NCBI RefSeq assembly: GCF_002858865.1 | Contig: NZ_PJRR01000005.1 | Location: 186,001-250,000 of the forward strand | Reading direction: 5' to 3' | Origin: Caulobacter vibrioides | GTDB lineage: Bacteria; Pseudomonadota; Alphaproteobacteria; Caulobacterales; Caulobacteraceae | DNA: 64,000 nucleotides | Shown: positions 47,672-58,010 of the stretch, in pieces | How positions within the stretch are numbered: position 1 is the first letter of the stretch | Layout: each line of letters starts with the position of its first letter | Translations under genes and position numbers: made by a program | The notes under the pieces: generated by a model | Told to the model about the DNA's origin: nothing | Seen by the model: only the letters and a program-made list of their open reading frames with translations | Databases searched by the model: none

Positions 47672-49294
47672 ATGGTCGACATCAACCGCCGAGGCGCGCT
47701 GGGTTCGCTGTTGGCCGGCGCCGGCCTGGCCGCCCTGCCCGCTTCCGCCGAGGCCGCCCAGATGGGCCTTCTCCCCGCCAAGCCCACGAGCGGTCCGACC
47801 TGGACCACGGGGATCGAGGGCCAGCGCAAGGCCGACCTGGGCGATGGAACCTTCCTCAATCCGATCCTGACCGGCGACCGGCCCGACCCGTCCATCCTGA
47901 AGGACGGCGCCGACTACTACATGACCCACAGCTCGTTCGACGCCTATCCGGGGCTGCTGATCTGGCACAGCCGCGATCTGGTGAACTGGACGCCGGTCAC
48001 CACCACGCTGAAGACCAATGTCGGCTCGATCTGGGCGCCCGAGCTCTGCAAGCAAAAGGGCCGCTACTACATCTACCTGCCGGCCAAGTTCCCGGGGAAC
48101 AACACCAGCTATGTGATCTGGGCCGACAAGATCGAGGGCCCGTGGTCCGAGCCGATCGACCTGAAGCTGCCGCGCTATATCGATCCTGGCCACATCGTCG
48201 ACGAGGCCGGCGAGCGCTGGCTGTTCCTGTCGGGCGGCGACCGAATCAAGCTGGCGCCGGACGGCCTGTCGACCGTGGGCAAGCCCGAGCACGTCTATGA
48301 TCCCTGGCGCTATCCGGACGACTGGGACGTCGAGGGCTTCTCGCCCGAGGGGCCCAAGCTGATGCGCCGGGGCGAGTATTTCTACATGATCACCGCCGTG
48401 GGCGGCACGGCGGGTCCGCCGACTGGTCACATGGTCATCGCCGCCCGCGCCAAGTCCCTGGCCGGTCCGTGGGAGAACCATCCGCGCAACCCGCTGGTGC
48501 GCACCACCGACAACGCCGAGAAATGGTGGTCGCGCGGCCACGCCACCCTCGTTGAGGGCCCCACGCCCGGCGACTGGTGGACCGTCTATCACGGCTACGA
48601 GAACGGCTACTACACGCTGGGCCGCCAGACCCTGCTGGCCCCGGTGACCTGGACCGCCGACGGCTGGTTCGACATCGGCGGCGGCGATCTCTCGCAGCCC
48701 ATCAAGAAGCCCAAGGGCGGCAAGCCCGGTCCGCACGGCATGGCCCTGTCGGACGACTTCTCCACCGACAAGTACGGCGTGCAGTGGAACTTCTTCGATC
48801 CCAAGCCCGGCGAGCAGGACCGCATCAAGCGCGAAGGCGGCGCCCTGATCCTCAAGGGCGCGGGCGAGGCCCCGTCCACCGGCTCGCCGCTGATCTTCGT
48901 CAATGGCGACCAGGCCTATGAGATCGAATGCGAGATCGAGATCGAGCCGGAGACCCGCGCGGGCCTGATCCTGTTCTATGACCGCCAGCTCTATTGCGGC
49001 CTGGGCTTCGATGCGAAGAACTTCGTCACCCACCAGTACGGCATCGAGCGCGGCCGCCCCGCCAATCCGCATGGCGCCAGGATGCTGATGCGCCTGCGTA
49101 ACAACCGCCACATCGTCAGCTTCCACACCAGCGGCGACGGGGGAAAGACCTGGAAGCGCTTTGATCGCGGCATGGAAGTCAGCGGCTACCACCACAATGT
49201 GCGCGGCGGCTTCCTGATGCTGAAGCCGGGGCTCTATGCGGCGGGCAAGGGCTCGGCGCGGTTCCGGGGGTTCAAGTATCGGGCGTTGCCGTAA
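47672..49294 (+). CDS. Glycoside hydrolase family 43 (beta-xylosidase/arabinosidase)
   Basis: 540 residues, GGAGG before the ATG. N-terminal NRRGALGSLLAGAGLAALPA looks like a Tat signal. A five-bladed propeller with the GH43 acids: Asp in RPDPSILKD (base), Asp in YIDPGHIVDEA and Glu in DVEGFSPEGPK (acid). A C-terminal beta-sandwich (about 360-540) is of the concanavalin type seen in xylosidases. It releases xylose or arabinose from xylan fragments in the periplasm. Export route inferred. Confidence 0.9.
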   Translation: MVDINRRGALGSLLAGAGLAALPASAEAAQMGLLPAKPTSGPTWTTGIEGQRKADLGDGTFLNPILTGDRPDPSILKDGADYYMTHSSFDAYPGLLIWHSRDLVNWTPVTTTLKTNVGSIWAPELCKQKGRYYIYLPAKFPGNNTSYVIWADKIEGPWSEPIDLKLPRYIDPGHIVDEAGERWLFLSGGDRIKLAPDGLSTVGKPEHVYDPWRYPDDWDVEGFSPEGPKLMRRGEYFYMITAVGGTAGPPTGHMVIAARAKSLAGPWENHPRNPLVRTTDNAEKWWSRGHATLVEGPTPGDWWTVYHGYENGYYTLGRQTLLAPVTWTADGWFDIGGGDLSQPIKKPKGGKPGPHGMALSDDFSTDKYGVQWNFFDPKPGEQDRIKREGGALILKGAGEAPSTGSPLIFVNGDQAYEIECEIEIEPETRAGLILFYDRQLYCGLGFDAKNFVTHQYGIERGRPANPHGARMLMRLRNNRHIVSFHTSGDGGKTWKRFDRGMEVSGYHHNVRGGFLMLKPGLYAAGKGSARFRGFKYRALP

Positions 49295-49298
49295 AAAC

Positions 49299-49408
49299 TG
49301 TCATCCCGGCCCAGCGCGCAGCGCGCCGAGCCGGGACCCAGGGGCGGCGCGCACCGCGTTCTGTCCCCCCCTGGGTCCCGGATAGCGCTTCGCGCTTCCG
49401 GGATGACA
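49299..49408. repeat. Dispersed palindromic repeat (family A), full copy
   Basis: TGTCATCCCGGCCCAGCGC at the left, GCGCTTCCGGGATGACA at the right, between the GH43 and esterase genes. Confidence 0.8.
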
Positions 49409-49434
49409 AGCGGTGTTGGCGCAGGGGGATTGAA

Positions 49435-50292
49435 ATGCTGAAAATCGTGCTGGCCGCCGCCGCCCTCCTCGCCCTCCCCCTGACGGCCCACGCCCAGGAA
49501 CCGATCTTCAAGGCGTCCAAGATCGTGCTGGTGGGCGACTCGACCGTGGCGGTGAACAGCGGCTGGGGCGGAGCGTTCTGCGCCACGCATGTGACCTCGA
49601 ACATCGCCTGCGTGAACCTGGGACGCGGCGGCCGGTCCAGCCGCACCTATCGCGAGGAGGGCTCCTGGGCCCTGGCGCTGAAGGAGATGAGCACGGGCGG
49701 CTTCGAGCAGACCTTCGTGCTGATCCAGCTGGGCCACAACGACCAGCCCGGCCGCCCCGAGCGCTCGACGGACCTGGCCACCGAGTTCCCCGCCAACCTG
49801 CGGCGCTTTGTGGAGGAGGCCCGCGCGGCGGGCGCGCGGCCGGTGCTGGTGACGCCGCTGATCCGCCGGCAGTTCAAGGACGGCCAGGTGTACGACGACC
49901 TCGCGCCCTGGGCGCAGGCGATCCGCAAGCTGGCGGCCGAGACCAACACCCCGCTGGTGGACCTGCACGCGCTGAGCCGCGACGCCGTCCAGGCCATGGG
50001 GCCGGTGGCGGCGATGCGCCTGGCCGAAATTCCGCCGCCGCCCGAGGTCGCCGCCTCGGCCGCGTCGGGAACCACCACGGGGGCGATGTTCTACGAGCCG
50101 GTCCTGCCCGGCGCGGTGGCCCCGCCCCGTCCGCCGGCCGCGCCGCCCTCCCCGCCGGGGGCGATGGGCAGCTTCAAGCCGGCGTTCGACTACACCCACC
50201 TGGGCCCCGAGGGCGCGGCGCTGTTCTCGGCCATGGTCGCCAAGGCGCTGGCCGACGTCGCGCCCACGCTGCGGCGCAATCTGCTGCCTTAG
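49435..50292 (+). CDS. Secreted GDSL/SGNH esterase, CE12-like
   Basis: 285 residues, signal peptide about 1-20 (LALPLTAHA|QE). SGNH blocks: Ser in VLVGDSTVAV, Gly in NLGRGGRSSRTY, Asn in LGHNDQPG, and the acid/His pair in FDYTHLGPEGA. This is the rhamnogalacturonan/xylan acetyl esterase (CE12) pattern. A Pro/Ala-rich insert of about 50 residues (225-260) precedes the catalytic Asp-His block. Next to GH43, so probable deacetylation of plant polysaccharide. The stop overlaps the convergent gene by four bases. Confidence 0.87.
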   Translation: MLKIVLAAAALLALPLTAHAQEPIFKASKIVLVGDSTVAVNSGWGGAFCATHVTSNIACVNLGRGGRSSRTYREEGSWALALKEMSTGGFEQTFVLIQLGHNDQPGRPERSTDLATEFPANLRRFVEEARAAGARPVLVTPLIRRQFKDGQVYDDLAPWAQAIRKLAAETNTPLVDLHALSRDAVQAMGPVAAMRLAEIPPPPEVAASAASGTTTGAMFYEPVLPGAVAPPRPPAAPPSPPGAMGSFKPAFDYTHLGPEGAALFSAMVAKALADVAPTLRRNLLP

Positions 50293-51881
50293 GGGCGCCC
50301 CTCCAGCGTCGCCGACAGCGCCTTGAGCAAGGCCTCGCGCGCACGGTCGTCGGGCGCGGCGGCCAGCGCCTGGCCCAGGGCCAGCTGGAACGCCACCCGC
50401 TGATTGTGCCAGTCCAGCTTGCCCGGCGCGGCGGCCGGCAGACGCGGCCGGGCCTCGCCGATCGGCTGCGCCGCGCCCACGCCGTCGAGCGCGAAGCCCT
50501 CGTCCAGCGCCGGGATCACCAGGCGCTCGGCCGGAAAGTCCGCCTCGACCAGACGCCGCCGCAAGCCTTCGGTCGCGTCGGGTTCGCCGTGAGCCAGGAA
50601 GACCGAGCCCGTGATCGGCAGGCGATCCTTGGCCCAGCGCACCAGCCCCGCCGCGTCGGCGTGACCGGAATAGGCGTCCAGCTGGCGGATGCGAGCGCGG
50701 ACGCTGATCTCGTCACCCCGGATCGTCACCCGGTTGCGCCCGTCGGCCAGCAGGCGGCCCAGCGTGCCGGTGGCCTGATAGCCGCACAGCAGCACCGTCG
50801 CCTCGCGCCGCCAAAGCAGGCGTTTCAGATGCTTGCGCACCCGCCCGGCGTCGCACATGCCGCTGGCGGCCAGGATCACGTGCCAGCCCTTCAGCCGGTC
50901 CAGGCCATCGCTCTCGGCCGGTGAGTCGAGGAACCGCAGATGCTGCGAGGGCCGCAGCGCCTCGAACGGATTGGTCTGGGTCTGCGGGTTCCAGCCGCGT
51001 TCCTGGAAGACCTTGGTGGCCTCGATGGCCAGCGGGGAGTCCAGGAAGATATCGCCCCGGGGAACCTCGCCCTGGTCCATCAGGTCCAGCAGGTCGATCA
51101 GCAGCTCCTGGCTGCGCTCGACCGCGAAGGCCGGGATCAGCAGGGGACCGCCGGCCGCATGGGCGGCGCGGACCTCGTCGGCCAACTGCTGCTTGCGCGC
51201 GGCGCTGTCGATCCCAACGCGGTCGCGGTCGCCATAGGTCGACTCCAGGATCAGATGGTCGATCCCGGCGGGGGCGTCGGGATCGTCGAGGAACGGACTG
51301 CCGCCCGGCCCCAGATCGCCCGAGAACAGGATCCGCTTGGCCTGGCCTTCCGGACCCACATCCAGCGCGATCGAGGCCGCGCCCAGCATGTGCCCGGCCG
51401 GCCACCAGGTGGCGACGATGTCTTCGGCGATGCGCGCCGGTTCGCCCAGCTTGACCTTGCGAAACTGCTTGGCCACCCGCTCGCCGTCGCGCGCGGTGTA
51501 GATCGGCTCGACCGGCGGAAAACCGCGTCGCAGGTTGCGGCGGTTGAGGCTCTCGACCTCGTTCTCCTGGATGCCGCCGGCGTCGACCAGCATGACCGCG
51601 CCCAGGTCCCGGGTCGCGGCCGTGGCGTAGATCGGGCCCTCAAAGCCCGCCAGCATCAGCTTGGGCAGAAGGCCCGAATGGTCGATATGGGCGTGGGTCA
51701 GCAGCACGGCGTCGACCTGTCCCGCATCGAACGGGAACGGCTGATAGTTCAGGGCCTTCAGGGTCTTGGAGCCCTGGAACATGCCGCAGTCGATCAGCAC
51801 GGTGGTGCGCGGCGTGACAAGCCGGGCGCAGAAGCCGGTCACGCAGCCGGCCGCGCCGTGGAAGGTCAAGCTGATGGTCAT
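50289..51881 (-). CDS. Beta-CASP metallo-hydrolase (putative RNA exonuclease)
   Basis: 530 residues. Metallo-beta-lactamase motif THAHIDHSGLLP, WWPAGHMLGAASI, LFSGDLGPG, then a beta-CASP insert and a late SGHADAAGLVRW. Bacterial relatives are YsH1/CPSF73-like nucleases of RNA. A C-terminal 60-residue extension is unassigned. Normal zinc residues throughout. Confidence 0.88.
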   Translation of the reverse strand: MTISLTFHGAAGCVTGFCARLVTPRTTVLIDCGMFQGSKTLKALNYQPFPFDAGQVDAVLLTHAHIDHSGLLPKLMLAGFEGPIYATAATRDLGAVMLVDAGGIQENEVESLNRRNLRRGFPPVEPIYTARDGERVAKQFRKVKLGEPARIAEDIVATWWPAGHMLGAASIALDVGPEGQAKRILFSGDLGPGGSPFLDDPDAPAGIDHLILESTYGDRDRVGIDSAARKQQLADEVRAAHAAGGPLLIPAFAVERSQELLIDLLDLMDQGEVPRGDIFLDSPLAIEATKVFQERGWNPQTQTNPFEALRPSQHLRFLDSPAESDGLDRLKGWHVILAASGMCDAGRVRKHLKRLLWRREATVLLCGYQATGTLGRLLADGRNRVTIRGDEISVRARIRQLDAYSGHADAAGLVRWAKDRLPITGSVFLAHGEPDATEGLRRRLVEADFPAERLVIPALDEGFALDGVGAAQPIGEARPRLPAAAPGKLDWHNQRVAFQLALGQALAAAPDDRAREALLKALSATLEGRP

Positions 51882-52010
51882 TCGTAGGCCTTCCTGAGGG
51901 TCACAGCCCCGCAGCAGGGCTTGCGCGCGCCGCCCGCGCCCTGATCTAGGTCAAGTCCGCGCGGCGATCGCCCGATAGTCTGCGCCCAGAAACCCTTGCG
52001 AGCCACCATC

Positions 52011-52775
52011 GTGACCGACGCCCCCGACAACACCGCCCAACTGGCCTCGCCGTCCTATCGGCTGGCGGCGCTGGACCAGGATTTCCTGCTCGGCGACTCG
52101 ATGCGCGGCGTGCGGTTCCTGCTGGAGTTCGCCAAGGCCGACGAGGCGCTACGTCGCTGGGGCGTGCGCTCGACCATCGTGGTGTTCGGCAGCGCCCGCG
52201 TGCGCGAGGACGGACCGCCGCAGCGCGCCCGCTGGTACGCCGAGGCGCGGCGCCTGGGCCGCATCGTCTCCGAGCGTGGCGGGGCCAAGCATCAGAACGG
52301 CGACAAGGTCCGCGACAATGTCATCGCCACCGGCGGGGGCCCGGGCCTGATGGAGGCCGCCAACCGGGGCGCCTTCGAGGTCGGCGCGCCGTCGATCGGC
52401 TTCAACATCACCCTGCCCCACGAGCAGGTCCCAAACCCGTACTGCACGCCGGAGCTGACCTTCCGCTTCCACTATTTCGCGATGCGCAAGATGCACCTGG
52501 CCATGCGGGCCAATGCGCTGGTGGTGTTCCCCGGCGGTTTCGGCACCTTCGATGAGCTGTTCGAGATCCTGACCCTGCGCCAGACCGACAAGGCGCCGCC
52601 GATCCCCATCGTGCTGTTCGACGAGGCCTATTGGCGCTCAATCATCAATTTCGAGGCCCTGGTCGAGCACGGCATGATCGCGCCGGCGGACCTTGAGCTG
52701 GTCCATTTCGCCGACGACGCCGAGGCGGTGTGGGACAAGCTGGTGGACTGCGGCCTGAGGCTGCCGACGGCTTAG
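52011..52775 (+). CDS. LOG-family protein (TIGR00730, nucleoside-5'-monophosphate phosphoribohydrolase-like)
   Basis: 254 residues from the GTG at 52011; a TTG at 51996 is possible. Rossmann-type fold with the family motifs GGGPGLMEAANRGAF and FPGGFGTFDELFEIL. These cleave nucleotide N-glycosidic bonds, and in some bacteria make cytokinins. The long N-terminal extension (about 60 residues) suggests the larger bacterial LOG subgroup. Confidence 0.88.
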   Translation: MTDAPDNTAQLASPSYRLAALDQDFLLGDSMRGVRFLLEFAKADEALRRWGVRSTIVVFGSARVREDGPPQRARWYAEARRLGRIVSERGGAKHQNGDKVRDNVIATGGGPGLMEAANRGAFEVGAPSIGFNITLPHEQVPNPYCTPELTFRFHYFAMRKMHLAMRANALVVFPGGFGTFDELFEILTLRQTDKAPPIPIVLFDEAYWRSIINFEALVEHGMIAPADLELVHFADDAEAVWDKLVDCGLRLPTA

Positions 52776-52792
52776 GGCCCACATTTCCCTTC

Positions 52793-52834
52793 GTCATCCC
52801 GGCCGCAGCGCGCAGCGCGGAGAGCCGGGATGAC
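52793..52834. repeat. Short family A repeat
   Basis: GTCATCCCGGCCGCAGCGCG and AGAGCCGGGATGAC, with the middle of the full unit deleted. Confidence 0.7.
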
Positions 52835-52892
52835 GCGCGGTTTGGTCGTTGCGGCATTGCGGGGACCTTCGCCGCCGCAATCGAGTCCAGCT

Positions 52893-53507
52893 CTAGCTCA
52901 GCAGGTGCCGCACCGTGGATCGCAGCACGTCCGTCAGGGCGTCGCGGTCGAGGTCGGGGTGGTTGACGCCGCGCAGCAGCAGGCCGTCGAACAGCAGGCC
53001 GACCACCTCGCAGCGCGCGTGGAACTCGGCCTCGCTCCATTCGGGCTTGCGGTCGCGCTCCATCATGGCGCGGGCCAGGGCTCGCTCCTGCGCGTCGGCC
53101 GAGCGGACGATGGCGGCGACCTTGGGATTGCGGGCCGCTTCGGCCACGACCTCCAGCGCCAGGGCCGCGCGGCGCTCATCAAAGCACTTGTCGATCGCCT
53201 CGGGCAGGTGGTCGTCGATGGAATCGCGCAACGTGCCGGGCTGGCGCTCCAGTTCGGCGAACTTGTCGCGCATCTCGGCCAGGTCCTGGGCGACGATGGC
53301 GGCGATGATCGCCTCCTTGTTCTCGAAGTACCGATAGATCTGGCCGACGCTGAGACCGGCGGCCTTGGCGATCTCGGCCATGCTGGCGCCGTGGAAGCCC
53401 GACTGACGCACGCGCTCGCACGCCGCGTCCAGGATCTGCTGACGGCGCGTTTCAGGGGACGGACGGGCCGTCGGGGTCTCGTCAGTTATGGAAGTCCTGT
53501 GCGGCAT
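52893..53507 (-). CDS. tipR: TetR-family repressor of the acrAB-nodT pump
   Basis: 204 residues. N-terminal HTH ASMAEIAKAAGLSVGQIYRY with FENKEAI, then a helical ligand domain. Its gene diverges from acrA with a perfect palindrome between, the arrangement of the Caulobacter TipR repressor, which is relieved by pump substrates such as quinolones. Symbol from that context. Confidence 0.88.
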   Translation of the reverse strand: MPHRTSITDETPTARPSPETRRQQILDAACERVRQSGFHGASMAEIAKAAGLSVGQIYRYFENKEAIIAAIVAQDLAEMRDKFAELERQPGTLRDSIDDHLPEAIDKCFDERRAALALEVVAEAARNPKVAAIVRSADAQERALARAMMERDRKPEWSEAEFHARCEVVGLLFDGLLLRGVNHPDLDRDALTDVLRSTVRHLLS

Positions 53508-53585
53508 TACATTTCCGTTAGGTCAGCCAAACGCGCGGCGCCGGAGGTTGACTTGCGACACTCCAGCTCTTATGTCCAGCCCACG

Positions 53586-53607
53586 TGAGAATGAACGTTC
53601 ATTCTCA
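53586..53607. promoter_or_regulatory. 22-base palindrome, likely TipR operator
   Basis: TGAGAATGAAC and its exact inverse GTTCATTCTCA, with no mismatch. It lies 79 bases upstream of tipR and 68 bases before acrA, so one site may control both. The partial GTTCAT at 53612-53617 may be a second half-site. Confidence 0.85.
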
Positions 53608-53674
53608 AATCGTTCATCATAGTGGCCGCGTCAAGGGTAATAGCCCGCGCGACCCTCGCCTCCCGGGGTCAAAC

Positions 53675-54841
53675 ATGCATTTCCAACGCTCGGTCGCGGC
53701 GACGACCGTGGGACTCGCCGCCATTGCGCTCACCCTCTCCGCCTGCGGCCAGAAGCCGGGCGGCGGCATGGGCATGGGCATGGGCGGGCCGACCGAGGTC
53801 GGCTATATCGTGGCCCAGTCGCAGTCCGTGGGCCTGTCCACAGAACTGGCCGGCCGCACCTCGGCCTATCTGGTCTCCGAAGTGCGCCCGCAGGTGAGCG
53901 GCGTCATCCAGAAGCGGCTGTTCGAGGAAGGCGCGGTCGTCCGCGCCGGCCAGCCTCTGTACCAGATCGACCCCGCCACCTATCAGGCCGCCTATAACAG
54001 CGCCGCCGCCGCCCTCGCCCAGGCCCAGGCCCAGGCGACCGCCGCCAAGCTGAAGGCCGACCGCTACAAGGCCCTGGTCGAGACCGGCGCGGTCTCCAGG
54101 CAGGACAATGACGACGCCCAGGCCGCCGCCCTGCAGACCGCCGCCGCCGTCGGCGTGCAGAAGGCCGCGCTGGACAGCGCCCGGATCAATCTCAACTACG
54201 CCCGCGTGACCGCTCCGATCTCGGGCCGTATCGGCAAGAGCAGCGTCACCGCCGGCGCCCTGGTCACCGCCAATCAGGCGAACGCCCTGGCCACGGTGCA
54301 GGACCTCTCGAAGGTCTATGTCGATCTGACCCAGACCTCGGCCGAGCTTCTCAAGCTCCAGGCCCAGTTCGCCTCGGGCAAGGTCGGTCGCTCGGGCTCG
54401 GCCCAGGTGACGCTGAAGCTGGAAGACGGCTCGACCTATCCGATCCCGGGCCGCCTGGAGTTCTCCGACATCACCGTCGATCCGGGCACCGGCGCGGTGG
54501 GCCTGCGCGCGGTGTTCGATAACCCCAAGGGCGTGCTGCTGCCGGGCATGTATGTCCGCGCCGTGCTCAGCCAGGGCGTCGCCCCCAGCGGCATCCTGAT
54601 CCCGCAGACCGCCGTCAATCGCGACCCCAAGGGCGGCGCCACCGTGATGCTGGTCGGTGCCAAGGGCCCCGAGCCGCGTCCGGTCACCCTGGGCCAGACG
54701 GTCGGCGACAAGTGGCTGGTCACCAGCGGCCTGAACGCCGGCGACAAGGTCATCGTCGAGGGCCTGATGAAGGTGCGTCCCGGCGCGCCGATCAAGGCCG
54801 TCCCCGCCGGCGCTGCGCCGGCCGCCCAAGCTCAGCGCTAA
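53675..54841 (+). CDS. acrA: RND efflux periplasmic adaptor (lipoprotein)
   Basis: 388 residues from the ATG at 53675; the frame opens earlier but that stretch includes the operator. Lipobox LTLSACGQ, then GGGMGMGMGG linker, lipoyl/barrel-sandwich halves (EVRPQVSGVIQKRLFEEGAV; VTAPISGRIGKSSVTAGALV) around a coiled-coil hairpin rich in Ala and Gln. Links AcrB to the outer-membrane channel. Operon acrA-acrB-nodT. Confidence 0.93.
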   Translation: MHFQRSVAATTVGLAAIALTLSACGQKPGGGMGMGMGGPTEVGYIVAQSQSVGLSTELAGRTSAYLVSEVRPQVSGVIQKRLFEEGAVVRAGQPLYQIDPATYQAAYNSAAAALAQAQAQATAAKLKADRYKALVETGAVSRQDNDDAQAAALQTAAAVGVQKAALDSARINLNYARVTAPISGRIGKSSVTAGALVTANQANALATVQDLSKVYVDLTQTSAELLKLQAQFASGKVGRSGSAQVTLKLEDGSTYPIPGRLEFSDITVDPGTGAVGLRAVFDNPKGVLLPGMYVRAVLSQGVAPSGILIPQTAVNRDPKGGATVMLVGAKGPEPRPVTLGQTVGDKWLVTSGLNAGDKVIVEGLMKVRPGAPIKAVPAGAAPAAQAQR

Positions 54842-54853
54842 GGCAAGCTCCCC

Positions 54854-57800
54854 ATGCTCTCGCGTTTCTTCATCGACCGGCCCATCTTCGCATGGGTCAT
54901 CGCCATCGTGATCATGCTGGCCGGGGCGCTCGCCATCCGGACCCTGCCGATCGCGCAATATCCTGAAATCGCCCTGCCGCAGGTGTCGATCTCGGCCAAC
55001 TATCCCGGCGCCTCGGCCAAGACCGTCGAGGACAGCGTCACCCAGGTCATCGAACAGAAGATGAAGGGCCTGGACGGTCTGGACTACATGTCCTCGACCA
55101 GCGACGGCTCGGGCTCGGCCACGGTGACCCTGACCTTCAAGGCCGGCACCGACATCGACATCGCCCAGGTCCAGGTCCAGAACAAGCTGCAGACCGCCAC
55201 CGCCCTCTTGCCGCAGGAAGTGCAGCAGCAAGGCCTGACGGTCGCCAAGTCGGCGCGCAACTTCATGATGGTCATCGGCCTCTATTCCGAGGATCCGAAG
55301 ACCACCGGCGCGGATCTGGCCGACTACATGGCCTCGAACCTGCAGGACCCGCTGAGCCGCGTCGACGGCGTCGGCGACATCCAGCTGTTCGGCTCGCAAT
55401 ATGCGATGCGCATCTGGCTGGACCCGCAGAAGCTGGCCAGCTTCAGCCTGACGCCGGCTGACGTCGCCGCCGCGATCCGCGCCCAGAACGCCCAGGTCTC
55501 GGCCGGCCAGATCGGCGGCACGCCGAACCTGCCGGGCACGGGCCTGAACGCCACGATCACGGCGCAGTCGCGCCTACAGACCCCCGAGCAGTTCCGCCAG
55601 ATCATCGTCAAGAACACCAGCGGCGGCGCCACCGTGCGCCTGAGCGACGTGGCCCGTGTCGAACTGGGCGCGGAAAGCTACGCCTCGATCGCCAAGTTCA
55701 ACGGCTATCAGGCGGCCGGCATGGCCATCAAGCTGGCCCCCGGCGCCAACGCGCTGGATACCGCCGCCGCCGTGAACGCCAGGATGGCCCAGCTCGAGAA
55801 GAACTTCCCGGCCAACTACAAGTACGTCATTCCCTATGACTCGACGCCGTTCGTGAAGCTGTCGATCGAGGAAGTGGTCAAGACGCTGGTCGAGGCCGTC
55901 ATCCTGGTGTTCATCGTCATGTTCCTGTTCCTGCAGAACTGGCGCGCGACCCTGATCCCGACCATCGCCGTGCCGGTCGTCCTTCTGGGCACCTTCGGCG
56001 TGCTGGCCGCCTTCGGCTACTCGATCAACACGCTCACCATGTTCGGCCTGGTGCTGGCCATCGGCCTTCTGGTCGACGACGCCATCGTCGTGGTCGAGAA
56101 CGTCGAGCGTGTGATGAGCGAGGAAGGCCTCTCGCCCAAGGAAGCCACCCGCAAGTCGATGAACGAGATCACCGGCGCCCTGATCGGCATCGCCCTCGTT
56201 CTGGCTGCGGTGTTCGTGCCGATGGCCTTCTTCGGCGGCTCGCAGGGCGTGATCTACCGCCAGTTCTCGATCACCATCGTCTCGGCCATGGCCTTGTCGG
56301 TGGTCGTCGCCCTGGTGCTGACGCCCGCCCTCACCGCCACGATGCTGAAGCCGGTCAAGGCCGGTCACCACGAGGAGAAGACCGGCTTCTTCGGCTGGTT
56401 CAACCGCAGCTTCAACGACATGTCGTCGCGCTATCAGGGCTCGGTTCGCAAGATCCTGGGCAAGAGCGGCCGCTGGATGGCCATCTACGCCGCGATCATC
56501 GTGGCCATGGGCCTGCTGTTCGTCCGCCTGCCCAGCGCCTTCCTGCCGGAAGAGGACCAGGGGACCATGTTCACCCTGGTGCAGCTGCCCGCCGGCGCGA
56601 CCGAGGAAAAGACCCTGGCCGTGCTGGACCAGGTGCGCGACCACTTCCTGGTCGGCGAGAAGGAGGCCGTCCAGTCGGTGTTCACCGTCTCGGGCTTCAG
56701 CTTCGCCGGCGCCGGCCAGAACGCGGGTCTCGCCTTTATTCGCCTGAAGGACTTCGAGCACCGCAAGGCGGCCAACCTGAAGGCCCAGGCCGTGGCGGGT
56801 CGCGCCATGGGCGCCTTCAGCCAGTTCCGTGACGCCATGGTGTTCGCCATCGTCCCGCCGGCCGTGCAGGAGCTGGGCAACTCGTCCGGCTTCGACTTCC
56901 AGCTGCAGGACGTCGGCGGCGTCGGCCACGAGGCCCTGATGAACGCCCGCAACATGATGCTGGGCATGGCCTCGCAGGATTCCAGCCTGGTGGGCGTGCG
57001 CCCCAACGGCCAGGACGACACCCCGCAGCTGAAGATCGAGGTCGACCAGGCCAAGGCCGGCGCGCTGGGCCTGACCACCGCCGACATCAACAGCGCCCTC
57101 AGCGCCGCCTGGGGCGGGTCGTACGTCAACGACTTCATCGACCGCGGCCGCGTGAAGAAGGTCTACATGCAGGCCGACGCCCCGTTCCGCATGACGCCCG
57201 AGGACCTGAACCGCTGGTACGTGCGCAACAACCAGGGCCAGATGGTCGCCTTCCCGGCCTTCGCCACGGCGTCGTGGACCTACGGCTCGCCGCGCCTGGA
57301 ACGCTACAACGGCCTGTCCTCGGTCAACATCCAGGGCGCCCCGGCCCCGGGCAAGAGCTCGGGCGACGCGATCGCGGCGATGGAGAAGATCGCGGCCAAG
57401 CTGCCGCCCGGCGTCGGCTATGAGTGGACCGGCCTGTCGGCCCAGGAACTGGAGGCCGGCAATCAGGCCCCCGCCCTGTACGCCATCTCGATCCTGGTGG
57501 TGTTCCTGCTGCTGGCCGCGCTTTACGAGAGCTGGTCGATCCCGCTGGCGGTGATCATGGTCATCCCGCTTGGCGTCATCGGCGCGCTGCTGGCGACCTT
57601 CGCCCGCGGCCTCAGCAACGACATCTACTTCCAGGTGGGCCTGCTGACGACCATGGGCCTGGCGGCCAAGAACGCCATCCTGATCGTCGAGTTCGCCAAG
57701 GACCTCTACGAGAAGGGCATGGGCCTGATCGAGGCCACGCTGGAGGCCGTCCGCCTGCGCCTGCGCCCGATCATCATGACCTCGCTGGCCTTCGTCTTCG

Positions 57801-58009
57801 GCGTGCTGCCGCTGGCGATCTCCAACGGGGCGGGATCGGGGGCCCAGCACGCGATCGGCACCGGCGTCATCGGCGGCATGATCTCGGCCACCCTGCTCGC
57901 CATCCTCTTCGTCCCGCTGTTCTTCGTGGTGGTCGAGAAGATCTTCAAACCCAAGCACACCGGTCACGACGCCGCCCAAGGCCAAGTGTCGTCGACGGAG
58001 GCTCACTGA
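54854..58009 (+). CDS. acrB: RND efflux pump, HAE1 family
   Basis: 1,051 residues. Twelve transmembrane helices and two large periplasmic loops. Proton-relay residues: adjacent Asp pair in [17 protein letters not shown] and Lys in [14 protein letters not shown]-terminal [20 protein letters not shown] is family-standard. Expels drugs and bile-like molecules. 12 bases after acrA. Caulobacter has several acrB genes; this matches acrB2 by context. Confidence 0.95.
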   Translation: MLSRFFIDRPIFAWVIAIVIMLAGALAIRTLPIAQYPEIALPQVSISANYPGASAKTVEDSVTQVIEQKMKGLDGLDYMSSTSDGSGSATVTLTFKAGTDIDIAQVQVQNKLQTATALLPQEVQQQGLTVAKSARNFMMVIGLYSEDPKTTGADLADYMASNLQDPLSRVDGVGDIQLFGSQYAMRIWLDPQKLASFSLTPADVAAAIRAQNAQVSAGQIGGTPNLPGTGLNATITAQSRLQTPEQFRQIIVKNTSGGATVRLSDVARVELGAESYASIAKFNGYQAAGMAIKLAPGANALDTAAAVNARMAQLEKNFPANYKYVIPYDSTPFVKLSIEEVVKTLVEAVILVFIVMFLFLQNWRATLIPTIAVPVVLLGTFGVLAAFGYSINTLTMFGLVLAIGLLVDDAIVVVENVERVMSEEGLSPKEATRKSMNEITGALIGIALVLAAVFVPMAFFGGSQGVIYRQFSITIVSAMALSVVVALVLTPALTATMLKPVKAGHHEEKTGFFGWFNRSFNDMSSRYQGSVRKILGKSGRWMAIYAAIIVAMGLLFVRLPSAFLPEEDQGTMFTLVQLPAGATEEKTLAVLDQVRDHFLVGEKEAVQSVFTVSGFSFAGAGQNAGLAFIRLKDFEHRKAANLKAQAVAGRAMGAFSQFRDAMVFAIVPPAVQELGNSSGFDFQLQDVGGVGHEALMNARNMMLGMASQDSSLVGVRPNGQDDTPQLKIEVDQAKAGALGLTTADINSALSAAWGGSYVNDFIDRGRVKKVYMQADAPFRMTPEDLNRWYVRNNQGQMVAFPAFATASWTYGSPRLERYNGLSSVNIQGAPAPGKSSGDAIAAMEKIAAKLPPGVGYEWTGLSAQELEAGNQAPALYAISILVVFLLLAALYESWSIPLAVIMVIPLGVIGALLATFARGLSNDIYFQVGLLTTMGLAAKNAILIVEFAKDLYEKGMGLIEATLEAVRLRLRPIIMTSLAFVFGVLPLAISNGAGSGAQHAIGTGVIGGMISATLLAILFVPLFFVVVEKIFKPKHTGHDAAQGQVSSTEAH

Positions 58010-58010
58010 G

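Noticed and set aside
53585..53674. A longer AcrA starting at the GTG at 53585
   Set aside because: The extension would lie over the palindromic operator and would put the lipobox about 50 residues from the start; the ATG at 53675 gives a normal signal.
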